This document shows positions 39,850-48,718 of a DNA stretch of 64,000 nt, one piece after another. Source of the stretch: Agromyces sp. SYSU T00194 (GTDB taxonomy: Bacteria; Actinomycetota; Actinomycetes; Actinomycetales; Microbacteriaceae). The DNA lies in assembly GCF_040496035.1 (NCBI RefSeq), contig NZ_JBEPJZ010000001.1:1178001-1242000 (forward strand), read 5' to 3'. Position 1 is the stretch's first letter; the number at the start of each line of letters is the position of its first letter. The position numbers were made by a program, and so were the translations under genes. The notes below the pieces were generated by a model, which saw only the letters and a program-made list of their open reading frames with translations, was not told the DNA's origin and did not search any database.

Positions 39850-41061
39850 ATGACCGACGCACCTGACACGGCCGACGCGCCCAGCTGGGAGGATTCCCAC
39901 GGTCGGTCTCGGGCGGATGCACCCGACGCAGCGCCCGAGCCCGGCACCGCGCCCGGCTTCCGCTCCGACCAGCTCGACGGGTTCCGCATCGGCGTGACGA
40001 GCGACCGCCGGTCGGCCGAGCTCGTGGCGGCCCTCGAGCGTCGCGGGGCATCCGTGCTCCACGCACCGACCATCCGCATGACCGGAGCGCGCGACGACGC
40101 CGTCGTCGTGGAGGAGACGCGGGCGATCATCGCCGCGCAGCCGGCCGTGCTGCTCGCGACCACGTCGTACGGCATGCGCCGCTGGTTCGAGGCGGCCGAC
40201 GCCGTGGGGCTCGGCGAGGACCTGCTCGACGTGCTGGGTTCCGCCCGCATCCTGGTCCGCGGGCCCAAGGCGCGCGGCGCGATCCGCGCGGCGGAACTCG
40301 ACGACCACGGCATGAGCGAGCGCGAGACGACCGCGTCGCTCGTCGACCTCGTGCTGCGCGACGACGTCGACGGACAGGCGATCGCCGTGCAGCTGCACGG
40401 CTACACCGACAAGTCGCAGCTCGAGCGGCTGACCGCGGCGGGCGCGACCGTGTACCCGGTCGCCCCGTACCGCTGGCGGGCCCACGAGGACCAGGCGCGC
40501 GTGGCGAAGCTCGTCGACGCGATCTGCACCGAGTCGCTCGACGCGGTGACCTTCACCAGCGCGCCCGCCGTGGAGGCGCTGTTCGAGGCGGCCGACGGAC
40601 TCGGCCGGCTCGACGCGCTGCTCGCGGGCTTCCGCGAGGCCGTGGTGGCGGCGGCCGTCGGGCCGGTGACCGCGCAGCCGCTCGTCGAGGCGGGCATCCT
40701 GCCGATCGCGCCCGACCGGTTCCGCATGGGCGCGCTGATCCGCCTCGTCTGCGAGCACCTCGAGCAGAAGAACGTGCTGCGGCTGTCGAGCGAGGCGGGC
40801 CCGGTCGAGCTGCGCGGGCGGCTGGTGGTCGTGGACGGCGAGCGGATCGAGCTGAGTCCCGTGGGCCTCGCGCTGTTCCGCACCCTCATGCAGGCGGAGG
40901 GGCGCACCGTCTCGCGCGCCGACCTCGCGCGCTCCACGCCCGAGCCGCTCGACGACCACGCGGTCGACGTCGCGCTCAGCCGCCTGCGCCAGGCGCTGCC
41001 CCGCCCCGGTGTCGTGGCGACCGTGATCAAGCGCGGCTACCGCATCTCCGTGCCCGTCTGA
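39850..41061 (+). CDS. HemD-like uroporphyrinogen-III synthase with winged-helix DNA-binding domain (NnaR-like)
   Basis: 403 residues. A 38-residue linker is followed by a HemD two-lobe domain (GFRIGVTSDRRSAELVAALERRG, TTSYGMRRWFEAAD, VQLHGYTDKSQLERLTAAGATV, AVTFTSAPAVEALFEAAD). From about 310 an OmpR/PhoB-type winged helix appears (VVVDGERIELSPVGLALFRTL, DDHAVDVALSRLRQALPRP, VVATVIKRGYRI). The same fusion is known in actinobacteria as NnaR, a regulator of nitrate/nitrite assimilation that acts with GlnR; whether it still makes uroporphyrinogen III is unclear. Located last in the nirB operon, it is likely the local regulator of the divergent promoter. Confidence 0.87.
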   Translation: MTDAPDTADAPSWEDSHGRSRADAPDAAPEPGTAPGFRSDQLDGFRIGVTSDRRSAELVAALERRGASVLHAPTIRMTGARDDAVVVEETRAIIAAQPAVLLATTSYGMRRWFEAADAVGLGEDLLDVLGSARILVRGPKARGAIRAAELDDHGMSERETTASLVDLVLRDDVDGQAIAVQLHGYTDKSQLERLTAAGATVYPVAPYRWRAHEDQARVAKLVDAICTESLDAVTFTSAPAVEALFEAADGLGRLDALLAGFREAVVAAAVGPVTAQPLVEAGILPIAPDRFRMGALIRLVCEHLEQKNVLRLSSEAGPVELRGRLVVVDGERIELSPVGLALFRTLMQAEGRTVSRADLARSTPEPLDDHAVDVALSRLRQALPRPGVVATVIKRGYRISVPV

Positions 41062-41072
41062 CCCCTGGGGTT

Positions 41073-41261
41073 GTCGCTTTTCAGGAAGGTGCCGGCCCGC
41101 CGGTGAGACCGGGGCGTTCGTTCCTCAGGAAGCCCCCGAGCCGGCGGGCGCGGCGGGCGCAGCATCCTCGGTCGCGTGCGCTTCGGTCGCAGCAGCCGTG
41201 ACCGACGCCTGCGCATCCGCGCATGCTGCGATCGCGTCGCGACGGCTTCCTGAAAAGCGAC
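41073..41261. repeat. Intergenic inverted-repeat element, copy C
   Basis: Arms GTCGCTTTTCAGGAAG (41073-41088) and CTTCCTGAAAAGCGAC (41246-41261) form a perfect 16-bp inverted repeat, the best pair of the family. Inside are the palindrome TTCCTCAGGAA (41121-41131) and GCGCATCCGCGCATGCTGCG. A further CTCCTGAG-type arm lies at 41291. It sits between convergent genes. Confidence 0.78.
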
Positions 41262-41327
41262 CCGCCCGTGGGAGGCGCCGGCGCCGAACTCCTGAGCAGC
41301 GAACCGAGGCGACGGGCGCGGGGCGCC

Positions 41328-41732
41328 TCAGACGGCCTGGGCGATGCGGATGGTGTTGCCCGACGGGTCGCGGAACGCGCAGTCGCGCGGCCCCCAGCCC
41401 TGGTCCATCGGCTCCTGCAGCACCTCGGCGCCCGATGCCCTGACGCGCTCGAACGCGGCATCCACGTCGTCGTCGGCCAGCACGATGCCGTGCAGCACGC
41501 CCTTCGTCAGCAGCATCTGGAGCGCGTCGCCGTCGGCCCGCGAGCGGCCCGCGTGGGGGTCCGAGAGCACGATCTCGAGCCCCGGCTGCTTCGGCGAGCC
41601 GAGCGTGATCCAGTGGTGGCCGCCCGACTCGACGTCGTTGCGCACCTCGAACCCGAGCGCGTCGCGGTAGAACGACAGCGACTCGACGGGGTCGTTCACG
41701 GTGATGTCCACGTACTTGACTGCGATGCCCAT
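41328..41732 (-). CDS. VOC-family (glyoxalase/bleomycin resistance-like) protein
   Basis: 134 residues. Paired beta-alpha-beta-beta-beta modules: MGIAVKYVDITVNDPVESLSFY...GFEVRNDVESGGHHWITLGS and GIVLADDDVDAAFERVRASGAEVL...GPRDCAFRDPSGNTIRIAQ. Candidate metal ligands are His in GGHHW, Glu in LEIVLSD and His in LHGIVL. The substrate is unknown. It follows the AraC-family gene with a 4-nt gap, so the regulator probably controls it in one transcript. Confidence 0.87.
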   Translation of the reverse strand: MGIAVKYVDITVNDPVESLSFYRDALGFEVRNDVESGGHHWITLGSPKQPGLEIVLSDPHAGRSRADGDALQMLLTKGVLHGIVLADDDVDAAFERVRASGAEVLQEPMDQGWGPRDCAFRDPSGNTIRIAQAV

Positions 41733-41736
41733 GCCG

Positions 41737-42243
41737 TCACGGTACGCCCGCAGCCGTCGCGGCGCCTTCTCCGATCGTGCTCGGATCGGCGGGGGCGGCG
41801 GATGCCTCGCGGGAACGCGGAGCGGATGCCCCGGCCGGCCGTGGCCCCGCCCGCTGCGGCCGGGTCGTGAACATCGCCACGCACGCGGGCATCGACTGCT
41901 CGGCGGGATGGTCGCGCCGACGGTAGGCGCTCGGCGTCTCGCCCACGATCTCGGTGAACCGGCTGCTGAAGGAGCCGAGCGACGTGGCGCCGACCGCCAT
42001 GCAGGCGTCCGTCACGGTGGCGCCGTCGCGGAGCAGCGCCATGGCGCGCTCGATGCGGCGCGTCATGAGGTACGCGTACGGCGTCTCGCCGTAGGTCGCG
42101 CGGAACCGGCGCGAGAAGTGCGCCGGCGACATGAGCGCGGCCGCCGCCATCGACGGCACGTCGAGCGGCCGATCGTACTCGCGGTCGATGAGGTCGCGTG
42201 CCCGGCGGAGGTACGCGAGCTCGGCGAGCTCCTCCGGTGACAT
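41737..42243 (-). CDS. AraC-family transcription regulator
   Basis: 168 residues. The two-HTH AraC domain occupies the first 110: RARDLIDREYDRPLDVPSMA, MSPAHFSRRFRATYGETPYAYLMTRRIERAMALLRDG, and VTDACMAVGATSLGSFSSRFTEIVGETPSAYR. The domain order is unusual in that no sensor domain precedes it; instead about 50 disordered residues follow. Such short AraC proteins act as local regulators of neighbouring VOC or DinB-like genes. It precedes the VOC gene by 4 nt and follows the DUF1294 stop by 10 nt in the opposite sense of transcription order. Confidence 0.88.
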   Translation of the reverse strand: MSPEELAELAYLRRARDLIDREYDRPLDVPSMAAAALMSPAHFSRRFRATYGETPYAYLMTRRIERAMALLRDGATVTDACMAVGATSLGSFSSRFTEIVGETPSAYRRRDHPAEQSMPACVAMFTTRPQRAGPRPAGASAPRSREASAAPADPSTIGEGAATAAGVP

Positions 42244-42253
42244 GGTTCCGACG

Positions 42254-42637
42254 CTAGCCGGTCAGCAGGCAGACCGCGACGAACGCGAGCACGTTGACCA
42301 CGACCGTGATCCAGAACGGCACCCGGAACGCCCGCTTCACCGTCTTGTGCCGGAGCACCTGCTGGGCGACGATCGCGCCGGGCCAGCCGCCGACCAGTCC
42401 CGCGGTGAGCAGGGTGGACTCGGGGATGCGGCGGCGCTCGGCCCGCGCGGCCGACTTGTCGACCGCGTACAGGACGAATGCGACGATCGACGCGATCGCG
42501 TAGACGACGAGGAGCCACGTCGGCGCGCCGACGGTGAGTGCGAGCGCGATCCAGAGCACCGCGAACGCCAGCACGGGCACGAACGCGGCGGGCTGCACGC
42601 CGTTGCGGCGGCGCGGGGCACGGGTCGGAGTCGGCAC
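42254..42637 (-). CDS. DUF1294 small membrane protein
   Basis: 127 residues from GTG 42637, which lies 9 nt after TACGAT and has no ribosome site, so it is probably leaderless. Two spans come first (FVPVLAFAVLWIALALTVG, WLLVVYAIASIVAFVLYAVDKSAA), then the family signature RIPESTLLTAGLVGGWPGAIVAQQVLRHKT and a final span (PFWITVVVNVLAFVAVCLL). DUF1294 proteins are inner-membrane proteins of unknown function. Longer open frames upstream are out of context, being shadows of other genes. Confidence 0.85.
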   Translation of the reverse strand: MPTPTRAPRRRNGVQPAAFVPVLAFAVLWIALALTVGAPTWLLVVYAIASIVAFVLYAVDKSAARAERRRIPESTLLTAGLVGGWPGAIVAQQVLRHKTVKRAFRVPFWITVVVNVLAFVAVCLLTG

Positions 42638-42663
42638 CCGAGCATCGTATCGGCGGGGGAGTG

Positions 42664-42883
42664 CGACCGTTTTCAGGAACCGGGCGAGGAGCCGGCCCGC
42701 ACGTCCGCAGGACCTGCGGCAGCCCACCTCCGTCCCACAGCATCTGCGGGAACGGGCGATGCCGCCGCGCATGCTGCACCGCCGGCCGCCGCCAGGCGGG
42801 CGGGCTCCTGAAAACCGACCTACGCCGCCGCGCGTCCCGCGTCGCCCGCACCCGCCAGGCGTGCCGGCTCCTGAGAAGCGACC
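42664..42883. repeat. Intergenic inverted-repeat element, copy D (three arms)
   Basis: GTTTTCAGGA (42669-42678) pairs exactly with TCCTGAAAAC (42806-42815), and a further right-hand arm TCCTGAGAAGCGACC ends at 42883. This looks like an element followed by a duplicated half. Inner motifs include ACAGCATCTGCGG and GCGCATGCTGC. It lies in a divergent promoter gap. Confidence 0.7.
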
Positions 42884-42913
42884 AGCGCCGCGCGCGCGGC
42901 GTATCGTCGATCC

Positions 42914-43834
42914 GTGAGCACGGGGGAGATGACGGATGCCGCGCTGCGGCGCAGGCGCCTCGCGGGGGCGGGCACGCAGCTCGGCACCGAGGTCTCGATC
43001 AACTTCGGGTCGTCGCTCGCGGGGCTCGTGATCCCCGTGGTCGGCTCGTTCGTGGTCGTCGCGGTGCGCCAGCTCGTCATGGTCGCCGTCGTGCTGCCGT
43101 TCTACCGGCCGCGTCGTGCGCTGCTCACCTGGCGCCGGCTCCGCCCCGCGATCGCGCTCGGCGTCGTGCTCGCCGTCATGAACCTCGCGTTCTACGAGTC
43201 CGTGCACCTGCTCGGCCTCGGCGTCGCGGCGACCATCGAGTTCCTCGGCCCGCTGGGGCTCGCGCTCGTCACCTCGCGCCGCTGGCTCGACGTCGGCTGC
43301 GCGCTCGCCGCGGGCGCCGGCGTCGTGCTGCTCGTCGGCCCGGGGGCATCCGGAGCCGCCGCCATCGACCCGTGGGGCGTCGCCCTGGCGCTGACGGCCG
43401 CCGTGAGCTGGGCGCTCTACATCGTGCTCACGCGGCGCGTCGCGGTCGGCCTGCCGGGCCTCGAGGGGCTCACGGTCGCGAGCATCGTGAGCCTCGTGCT
43501 GCTGCTGCCGTTCGCCGTCGCCACGTTCGACGCGGGCGCGATCGACTGGCGCGTGCTGGGCCTGCTGCTCGGCGTCGGCGTGCTGTCGTCGGCGCTGCCG
43601 TACAGCCTCGACACCTACATCCTGCGCCGCATCACGCCCCGCCTGTACGCGATCATCACGAGCTTCGGCCCCGTGATCGCGGCCGGATTCGGATGGCTCG
43701 TGCTGTCGGAGACGTTCACGCCGCTCGAGGTCGTGGCGATCGTCGTGGTGTGCGGCGCGGCCGGCACCGCGATCGCGACCCAGCGCGACCGGCCGAAGTC
43801 CGCGCTCGAGCGCACCGCCGAGACGATCCCCTGA
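42914..43834 (+). CDS. EamA/RhtA-type drug/metabolite transporter
   Basis: 306 residues from GTG 42914, 7 nt after a TATCGT -10 box, probably leaderless. Ten membrane spans in two EamA repeats: AIALGVVLAVMNLAFYESVHLLGLGVAATIEFLGPLG in the first and YAIITSFGPVIAAGFGWLVLSETFTPLEVVAIVVVCGAAGTA in the second. RhtA-like proteins export threonine, homoserine or related metabolites. The substrate cannot be set from the sequence. The gene stands alone between two repeat-free gaps on its right. Confidence 0.87.
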   Translation: MSTGEMTDAALRRRRLAGAGTQLGTEVSINFGSSLAGLVIPVVGSFVVVAVRQLVMVAVVLPFYRPRRALLTWRRLRPAIALGVVLAVMNLAFYESVHLLGLGVAATIEFLGPLGLALVTSRRWLDVGCALAAGAGVVLLVGPGASGAAAIDPWGVALALTAAVSWALYIVLTRRVAVGLPGLEGLTVASIVSLVLLLPFAVATFDAGAIDWRVLGLLLGVGVLSSALPYSLDTYILRRITPRLYAIITSFGPVIAAGFGWLVLSETFTPLEVVAIVVVCGAAGTAIATQRDRPKSALERTAETIP

Positions 43835-43930
43835 CGTGGGCGATCCCCCGACCGGGGCGCGGAGTCCGCGGGATCCACAGCGCCGGGCGCGCCGACGGGT
43901 GCTCCGAACCCGGCGCGGCATGATGGAGGC

Positions 43931-44524
43931 ATGATCGGCCACGCCCCGGACTGGCGTCGCATCGTCGCGATGCTCGTGGAGGACGACCGTCGCGCCGCGT
44001 TCGCGATGGCCGTGCTCGGCACGACGCGCGCCGACGTGGAGGCCCGGCTCGGCGAGCGGCGCGCGACCCGGGCGCTGCACGCGCTCCTCGAGGTCGACCT
44101 CGTCGCCGAGGACGCGGAGGGCGCGCTCACCGCCGACGGCGCGATCTTCCACGACCTGCTGCACGGTTCCGCGACCGCACGCGCGCGGCGCGGCCCCGAG
44201 CGGTTCCTCCGCGGCGGGCGGCTGGAGCAGTACCCGGCGAACGCCTCCGATCGGCGGGCCGTGCTCGCGCTGCTGCTCGACCGCACGATACGGCCCGGCG
44301 AGGTGCTCGACGAGCACGCGGTGAACGAGCGGCTCGCCCAGGTCGTCGACGACGTGGCGCTGCTGCGCCGTTCGCTCGTCGACGCCGGGCTCCTCGAGCG
44401 CACGCGATCGGGGTCGGAGTACGCGCGACCGGCCGACGAGGTGCCGGTCGACGCGCGCGGTGCGGGCGCACCGGCCGCCGACTCCCCGGCACCCGACCAC
44501 CGCACCGGGGTGCGCAGCGCATGA
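43931..44524 (+). CDS. DUF2087 domain protein
   Basis: 197 residues. The N-terminal 75 residues look like a winged helix (DWRRIVAMLVEDDRRAAFAMAVLGTTRADVEARL). The DUF2087 part is about 95-165: RLEQYPANASDRRAVLALLLDRTIRPG followed by VLDEHAVNERLAQVVDDVALLRRSLVDAGLLER. DUF2087 is a winged-helix-like domain often found with transcription regulators, so DNA binding is likely. The C-terminal 25 residues are disordered. Its stop overlaps the next ATG by 4 nt. Confidence 0.82.
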   Translation: MIGHAPDWRRIVAMLVEDDRRAAFAMAVLGTTRADVEARLGERRATRALHALLEVDLVAEDAEGALTADGAIFHDLLHGSATARARRGPERFLRGGRLEQYPANASDRRAVLALLLDRTIRPGEVLDEHAVNERLAQVVDDVALLRRSLVDAGLLERTRSGSEYARPADEVPVDARGAGAPAADSPAPDHRTGVRSA

Positions 44525-45336
44525 GCGGAATCCTCCGGCTCGCGATCGAGCCCGACGCCGCTCCCGCGTTCGCGCGCGCCGTGCGCACCATGTCCGAGGA
44601 GTTCGCCGCCGAGGCCGGCGCGATCGACCCCACCGCCGGGGTCGCCTCGGCGACGTGGCCGACCGCCGCGTCGATGGTCGACCACCTCGGCCAGATCCAG
44701 CGGTGGGCGGCCGAGGTCGTCCGCACCGGACGGCAGGCCGATCGGGCGGCGCACGCCCGCCCCGAGGCATCCGACCCGATCGCGTGGTTCGCCGAGGGCG
44801 CGACCGCGCTCGCCGACACGCTCGACGCGACCGACCCCGCGCGGCCCTGCTGGACCTTCCGCGGCGAGGGGCCCACGGCGTTCTGGAGCCGCCGCATGGC
44901 GCACGAGGCGCGCAAGCACCTCTGGGACCTGCGCACGGCGGGCACTGCCTCGCCACCGGCCCCCGACGTCGGCGGCCCCGCGATGCTCGCCGACGGCATC
45001 GACGAGCTCTACGCGGTGTTCCTCGCCCGCACCCTCGCCTCGACCGGGCTCGACCCGCTGCCCGGCACGCTCGTGCTGCGCTCGACCGACGTGCCGGCCG
45101 CCTGGACCATCGCGCCCGACTGGTCGGTCACCCGGCACCCCACCGCGGACGCGACCGCGATCGGCGAGCCGGTCGACGATGCGCCCGACGATCCCACCGT
45201 GCTCCGCGCGGCCCTCGGCGACCTGCTGCTGTTCGTGTGGGAGCGGGCGAAGCCGAGCTCGCTGCCCGGCCGCTTCCGCGTGCTCGGCGACCCCGCCACG
45301 ATCGACGCGTACGCCGCGAGCCCCGTCCACCCGTGA
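44521..45336 (+). CDS. Maleylpyruvate isomerase/mycothiol-dependent DinB-like protein
   Basis: 271 residues, ATG 44521 overlapping the DUF2087 stop (ATGA). The N-terminal DinB-fold bundle includes ASMVDHLGQIQRWAAEVVRTG (metal His) and FWSRRMAHEARKHLWDLRTAG (second His region), matching the MDMPI_N family. The C-terminal part (PGTLVLRSTDVPAAWTIAPDW) resembles MDMPI_C. These proteins use mycothiol as cofactor in actinobacteria. The reaction here is unknown; the partner DUF2087 protein may regulate it. Confidence 0.83.
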   Translation: MSGILRLAIEPDAAPAFARAVRTMSEEFAAEAGAIDPTAGVASATWPTAASMVDHLGQIQRWAAEVVRTGRQADRAAHARPEASDPIAWFAEGATALADTLDATDPARPCWTFRGEGPTAFWSRRMAHEARKHLWDLRTAGTASPPAPDVGGPAMLADGIDELYAVFLARTLASTGLDPLPGTLVLRSTDVPAAWTIAPDWSVTRHPTADATAIGEPVDDAPDDPTVLRAALGDLLLFVWERAKPSSLPGRFRVLGDPATIDAYAASPVHP

Positions 45337-45374
45337 GCGGCGCCCGCCCGGTGACGGGCGCCTGCACGCAGCAC

Positions 45375-45410
45375 GATGCCCCGGGGCGGTGCGACCGCGC
45401 CCGGGGCATC
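45375..45410. terminator. Bidirectional hairpin between MDMPI-like and pepA genes
   Basis: GATGCCCCGG (45375-45384) pairs exactly with CCGGGGCATC (45401-45410), with a partly pairing 16-nt loop. It lies between convergent stops. Confidence 0.7.
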
Positions 45411-45417
45411 CGCTCGG

Positions 45418-46935
45418 CTACTTCGCGGGCGCCGTGAACCTGCGCGCGACCTCGACCAGCGTGCGCGTGCCGAAGCCCGTCGCACCCTTCGAGCGCCAGC
45501 CCTCGTCGGAGTCGCTCGTCATGGTGCCGGCGATGTCGAGGTGCGCCCACGGCGTCTCGCCGGTGAACTCGGCCAGGAACAGCGCCGCGGTGGTCGCGCC
45601 GGCGTAGCGGTTCGCGCCGACGTTCGAGAGGTCCGCGATGTCGGAGTCGAGCAGCTTGCGGTACTTCTGCTCGAGCGGCAGCTGCCAGAGGGGCTCGTCG
45701 GTGGAGCCGGATGCCTCGAGCAGCGTGTCGACCACGGCCTGCGAGGTGCCGAGCACGGCGGCCCGCGACTGGCCGAGCGCCATGAGCGCGGCGCCCGTGA
45801 GCGTCGCGATGTCGATGACGGCGTCGACGCCCTCCTCGACGGCCAGGGCGAGCGCGTCCATCATGACCAGGCGGCCCTCGGCGTCGGTGTTCTTCACCTC
45901 GACCGTCTTCCCGCCGCGGGCCGTGAGCACGTCGCCGAGCTTCGTCGCCGAGCCCGACGGCATGTTGTCGGTGCACATCATCCAGCCCGTGACGGTGGCG
46001 GATGCACCGAGGTCGCCGAGCGCGGTGAACGTCGCGAGCACGTTGGCGGCGCCGCCCATGTCCATCTTCATGAGGGCGTGCATGCCGTCGGACGGCTTCA
46101 GGCTGATGCCGCCCGAGTCGTAGGTGATGCCCTTGCCGACGAGGCCGAGGTGGCCGGTCGACTCGCCCTCCGGCGTGTAGGTGAGCTTCACCATGCGCGG
46201 CTCGACACTCGAGCCGGCGTTCACGCCGAGGAGCCCGCCGCAGCCGAGCTCGACGAGCGCGGCCTTGTCGAAGACCTCGACCCCGAAGCCGAAGCGCTCG
46301 CCCAGTTCGACGGCGACGTCGGCGAGGTCGGGCGCGGTCAGGTGCGCGGGCGGGGCGTTGGTGAGGTCGCGCGCGATCGACGCGGCGCGGGCGGCGGCGA
46401 TGCCGGCGGCCACACCGGCGGCGCCGGCGTCGAGGCCCTCGGCGGCGAGCTGGAGGCGCTCGATCGCGACCTCCTTCGGCGTCGCCTTCAGCGCGGCGAA
46501 GCGGTAGCGGGCGAGCAGCGCGCCCTCGGTGAGCACGCGGGCGGCGGTCTCGGCGTCGACCGGGCCGAGCGACGCGACGCGGATGCCGAGGGCGGCCTGC
46601 TTGGGCACGGCGCGCACGAACGCGGCGGCGGCGTCGCGCAGCGAGGCATCCGTCTGCTGGTCGGCATCGCCCGCGCCGACCACGACGATCGTCGGGCCCG
46701 CGGGCTGGGGCAGCAGCAGCGTCTGGCCGGGCTTGCCCTCGAAGCCGACGCGCGCGAGCGCCTCGCGGTCGAGCGCCACCTCGGGCACGTCGCCCTCGGC
46801 GTGCACGACGATGCCGATCGCGTCGAGCGAGGGGTCGAGCTCGTCGACGACGGTGACGTCGACGGCCTCGAGGCGCGCGAGCGAGGGAACGGGGGTGAAA
46901 TCGGCGGGGATGAGCCGAATCGGGTCACGGGTCAT
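45418..46935 (-). CDS. pepA: Leucyl aminopeptidase (M17)
   Basis: 505 residues from ATG 46935 with GGAGG 8 nt upstream; an in-frame ATG at 46950 lies before that ribosome site and is rejected. The M17 catalytic domain has LGLVGKGITYDSGGISLKPS (metal Lys and Asp), MKMDMGGAANVL, and the signature NTDAEGRLVMMDAL. The N-terminal domain has the usual FVRAVPKQAALGIRVASLG fold. The enzyme is a hexameric dizinc or manganese aminopeptidase in the cytoplasm removing N-terminal Leu and other residues. Length matches the family. Housekeeping. Confidence 0.94.
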   Translation of the reverse strand: MTRDPIRLIPADFTPVPSLARLEAVDVTVVDELDPSLDAIGIVVHAEGDVPEVALDREALARVGFEGKPGQTLLLPQPAGPTIVVVGAGDADQQTDASLRDAAAAFVRAVPKQAALGIRVASLGPVDAETAARVLTEGALLARYRFAALKATPKEVAIERLQLAAEGLDAGAAGVAAGIAAARAASIARDLTNAPPAHLTAPDLADVAVELGERFGFGVEVFDKAALVELGCGGLLGVNAGSSVEPRMVKLTYTPEGESTGHLGLVGKGITYDSGGISLKPSDGMHALMKMDMGGAANVLATFTALGDLGASATVTGWMMCTDNMPSGSATKLGDVLTARGGKTVEVKNTDAEGRLVMMDALALAVEEGVDAVIDIATLTGAALMALGQSRAAVLGTSQAVVDTLLEASGSTDEPLWQLPLEQKYRKLLDSDIADLSNVGANRYAGATTAALFLAEFTGETPWAHLDIAGTMTSDSDEGWRSKGATGFGTRTLVEVARRFTAPAK

Positions 46936-47016
46936 GTGCGAGTCCTCCATCGCGCCCGTCGCGGCGGTTCCACGCGGGCGACCCTGACACCATAATCCGG
47001 GCGGGCGCCAGGGGCG

Positions 47017-47102
47017 GCATCCGGATGCTCCGGGGCATCCGCCCGCTCCTGCACCCGGCGCGCGGGTGACCGGATCGCGATCGACGGGTTCCTGAGAAGT
47101 GC
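47017..47102. repeat. Partial copy E of the intergenic element
   Basis: GCATCCGGATGC (47017-47028) is a perfect 12-bp palindrome, and GGTTCCTGAGAAGTGCG at 47088-47104 matches the right arm of the other copies. No left arm was found. It lies in the divergent gap between pepA and the SLC13-type gene. Confidence 0.4.
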
Positions 47103-47149
47103 GGGCGGGCCCCTCGTGCGCGCGTGCCGCCGCTCGCTACGCTCTGACC

Positions 47150-48715
47150 ATGGACCCGGTCGCATGGACCATGATCATCCTGGCCGCCGCGGTGGTCGCC
47201 TTCGTCACGAACCGGGTGCCCATCGTCGTCGTCGCGTTCGGCGTCGCGCTCTCGCTCTGGGCGACGGGGGTGCTGACCCTGAACCAGTCGCTCGCCGGGT
47301 TCGGCGACCCGACGGTGCTGTTCATCGCCTCGCTGTTCGTGGTGGGCGAGGCCCTCGACACGACCGGCGTCACGGCCTGGGCCGGCCAGCAGGTGATCGG
47401 CCGGGCCGGCCGCAGCCCCGTGCGCCTCCTGGTGGTGGTGTCGGCGCTCGCGGCGGTCATGTCGGCACTGATCAGCGTGAACGGCGCGACCGCGGCGCTG
47501 CTGCCGCTCGTGGTGGTCGTCGCCGCGCGTGCGGGGCTCGTCTCGTCGAAGATGCTCATCCCGCTCGCGTTCGCCGCGAGCGCGGGCTCGATGCTCGCCC
47601 TCACGGGCACGCCGGTCAACATCATCGTCTCCGACGCCGCCGAGGCGGCGGGGGAGCGGCCGTTCGGGTACTTCGAGTTCGCACTCGTCGGCATCCCGCT
47701 CGTGGCCGGCACGATCCTCATCATGGTGCTGTTGCGGAACGTGCTGCCCGAGCGGCATCCGCAGTCGATGGCCCGCGACCTCGGCGACTACGCAGCGACC
47801 ATCAAGCGGCACTACGACCTGCGCACCGAGGCGATCGAGCTGCCGCTCATCGGCGCCGCGCACGGCGCCATGGAGGTCATCGTCTCCCCGCGGTCGTCGC
47901 TGATCGGCGCGCGGGTCTTCCCGGGCATGACGATGCCCGACGGCGACCTCGTCGTGCTGGCCGTGCGCCGCGGGGCCGACGACCTCGGCACGACCGAGGA
48001 GACGCTGCGCGCCGGCGACACCCTCCTGCTGCGCGGCGGCTGGCGCGAGCTCCGCGACCTCAGCCGCGGACCCGACCTCGTGGTCGTCGACGCGCCCGAC
48101 CTGATCCGTCGCACCGTCGCGCTCGGCACCGGCGCCAAGCGGGCGATCGGCATCCTCGCCGGCATGGTGCTCGTGCTCGCGACGGGGCTCATCCCGGCGG
48201 CGGCCGCCGGCCTGCTCGCGGCCGGGGCGGCGATCCTGCTCAAGGTGGTGAGCGTGCCGCAGGCGTTCCGCAGCATCTCGTGGACCACGGTCGTGCTCGT
48301 GGCGGGCATGATCCCGCTCGCCACCGCCTTCACCGAGACCGGCGCGGCCGACATGGTGGCGAACGGGGTGCTCGCGCTCGTCGGCGACTCGGGGCCACAG
48401 CTGGCGCTGCTCGTGCTGTGCGTGCTGACCTTCGTGATGAGCCAGCTCATCAGCAACGCGGCGACCGTCCTGGTGGTGATCCCGATCGCCACCTCGATCG
48501 CCACGACCTACGACGTGTCGGTGCTGCCGTTCATGATGGCGCTGACCGTCGCGGGCGCCGCCGCGTTCCTCACGCCGGTCGCCACCCCGGCCAACGCGAT
48601 GGTGCTGGAGCCCGGCGGCTACAAGTTCGGGGATTACTGGAGACTCGGACTCCCGCTGTCGGTATTCTTCGTCGCGATGGCCGTGCTGTACGTGCCCCTG
48701 ATCTGGAGGTTCTAG
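47150..48715 (+). CDS. SLC13/DASS-type anion transporter with TrkA-C domain
   Basis: 521 residues from ATG 47150, 8 nt after TACGCT, so probably leaderless. Eleven or so spans; the first set ends with SALISVNGATAALLPLVVVV (SNGAT-type motif). AFAASAGSMLALTGTPVNIIVSDAA is the first and TPVATPANAMVLEPGGYKFGDYW the second re-entrant loop. Between them a TrkA-C domain (EVIVSPRSSLIGARVFPGMTMPDGDLVVLAVRRG) occupies about 240-310. Substrates of the family are sulfate, phosphate or dicarboxylates; none can be named here. The next gene starts 4 nt after its stop. Confidence 0.88.
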   Translation: MDPVAWTMIILAAAVVAFVTNRVPIVVVAFGVALSLWATGVLTLNQSLAGFGDPTVLFIASLFVVGEALDTTGVTAWAGQQVIGRAGRSPVRLLVVVSALAAVMSALISVNGATAALLPLVVVVAARAGLVSSKMLIPLAFAASAGSMLALTGTPVNIIVSDAAEAAGERPFGYFEFALVGIPLVAGTILIMVLLRNVLPERHPQSMARDLGDYAATIKRHYDLRTEAIELPLIGAAHGAMEVIVSPRSSLIGARVFPGMTMPDGDLVVLAVRRGADDLGTTEETLRAGDTLLLRGGWRELRDLSRGPDLVVVDAPDLIRRTVALGTGAKRAIGILAGMVLVLATGLIPAAAAGLLAAGAAILLKVVSVPQAFRSISWTTVVLVAGMIPLATAFTETGAADMVANGVLALVGDSGPQLALLVLCVLTFVMSQLISNAATVLVVIPIATSIATTYDVSVLPFMMALTVAGAAAFLTPVATPANAMVLEPGGYKFGDYWRLGLPLSVFFVAMAVLYVPLIWRF

Positions 48716-48718
48716 CCC

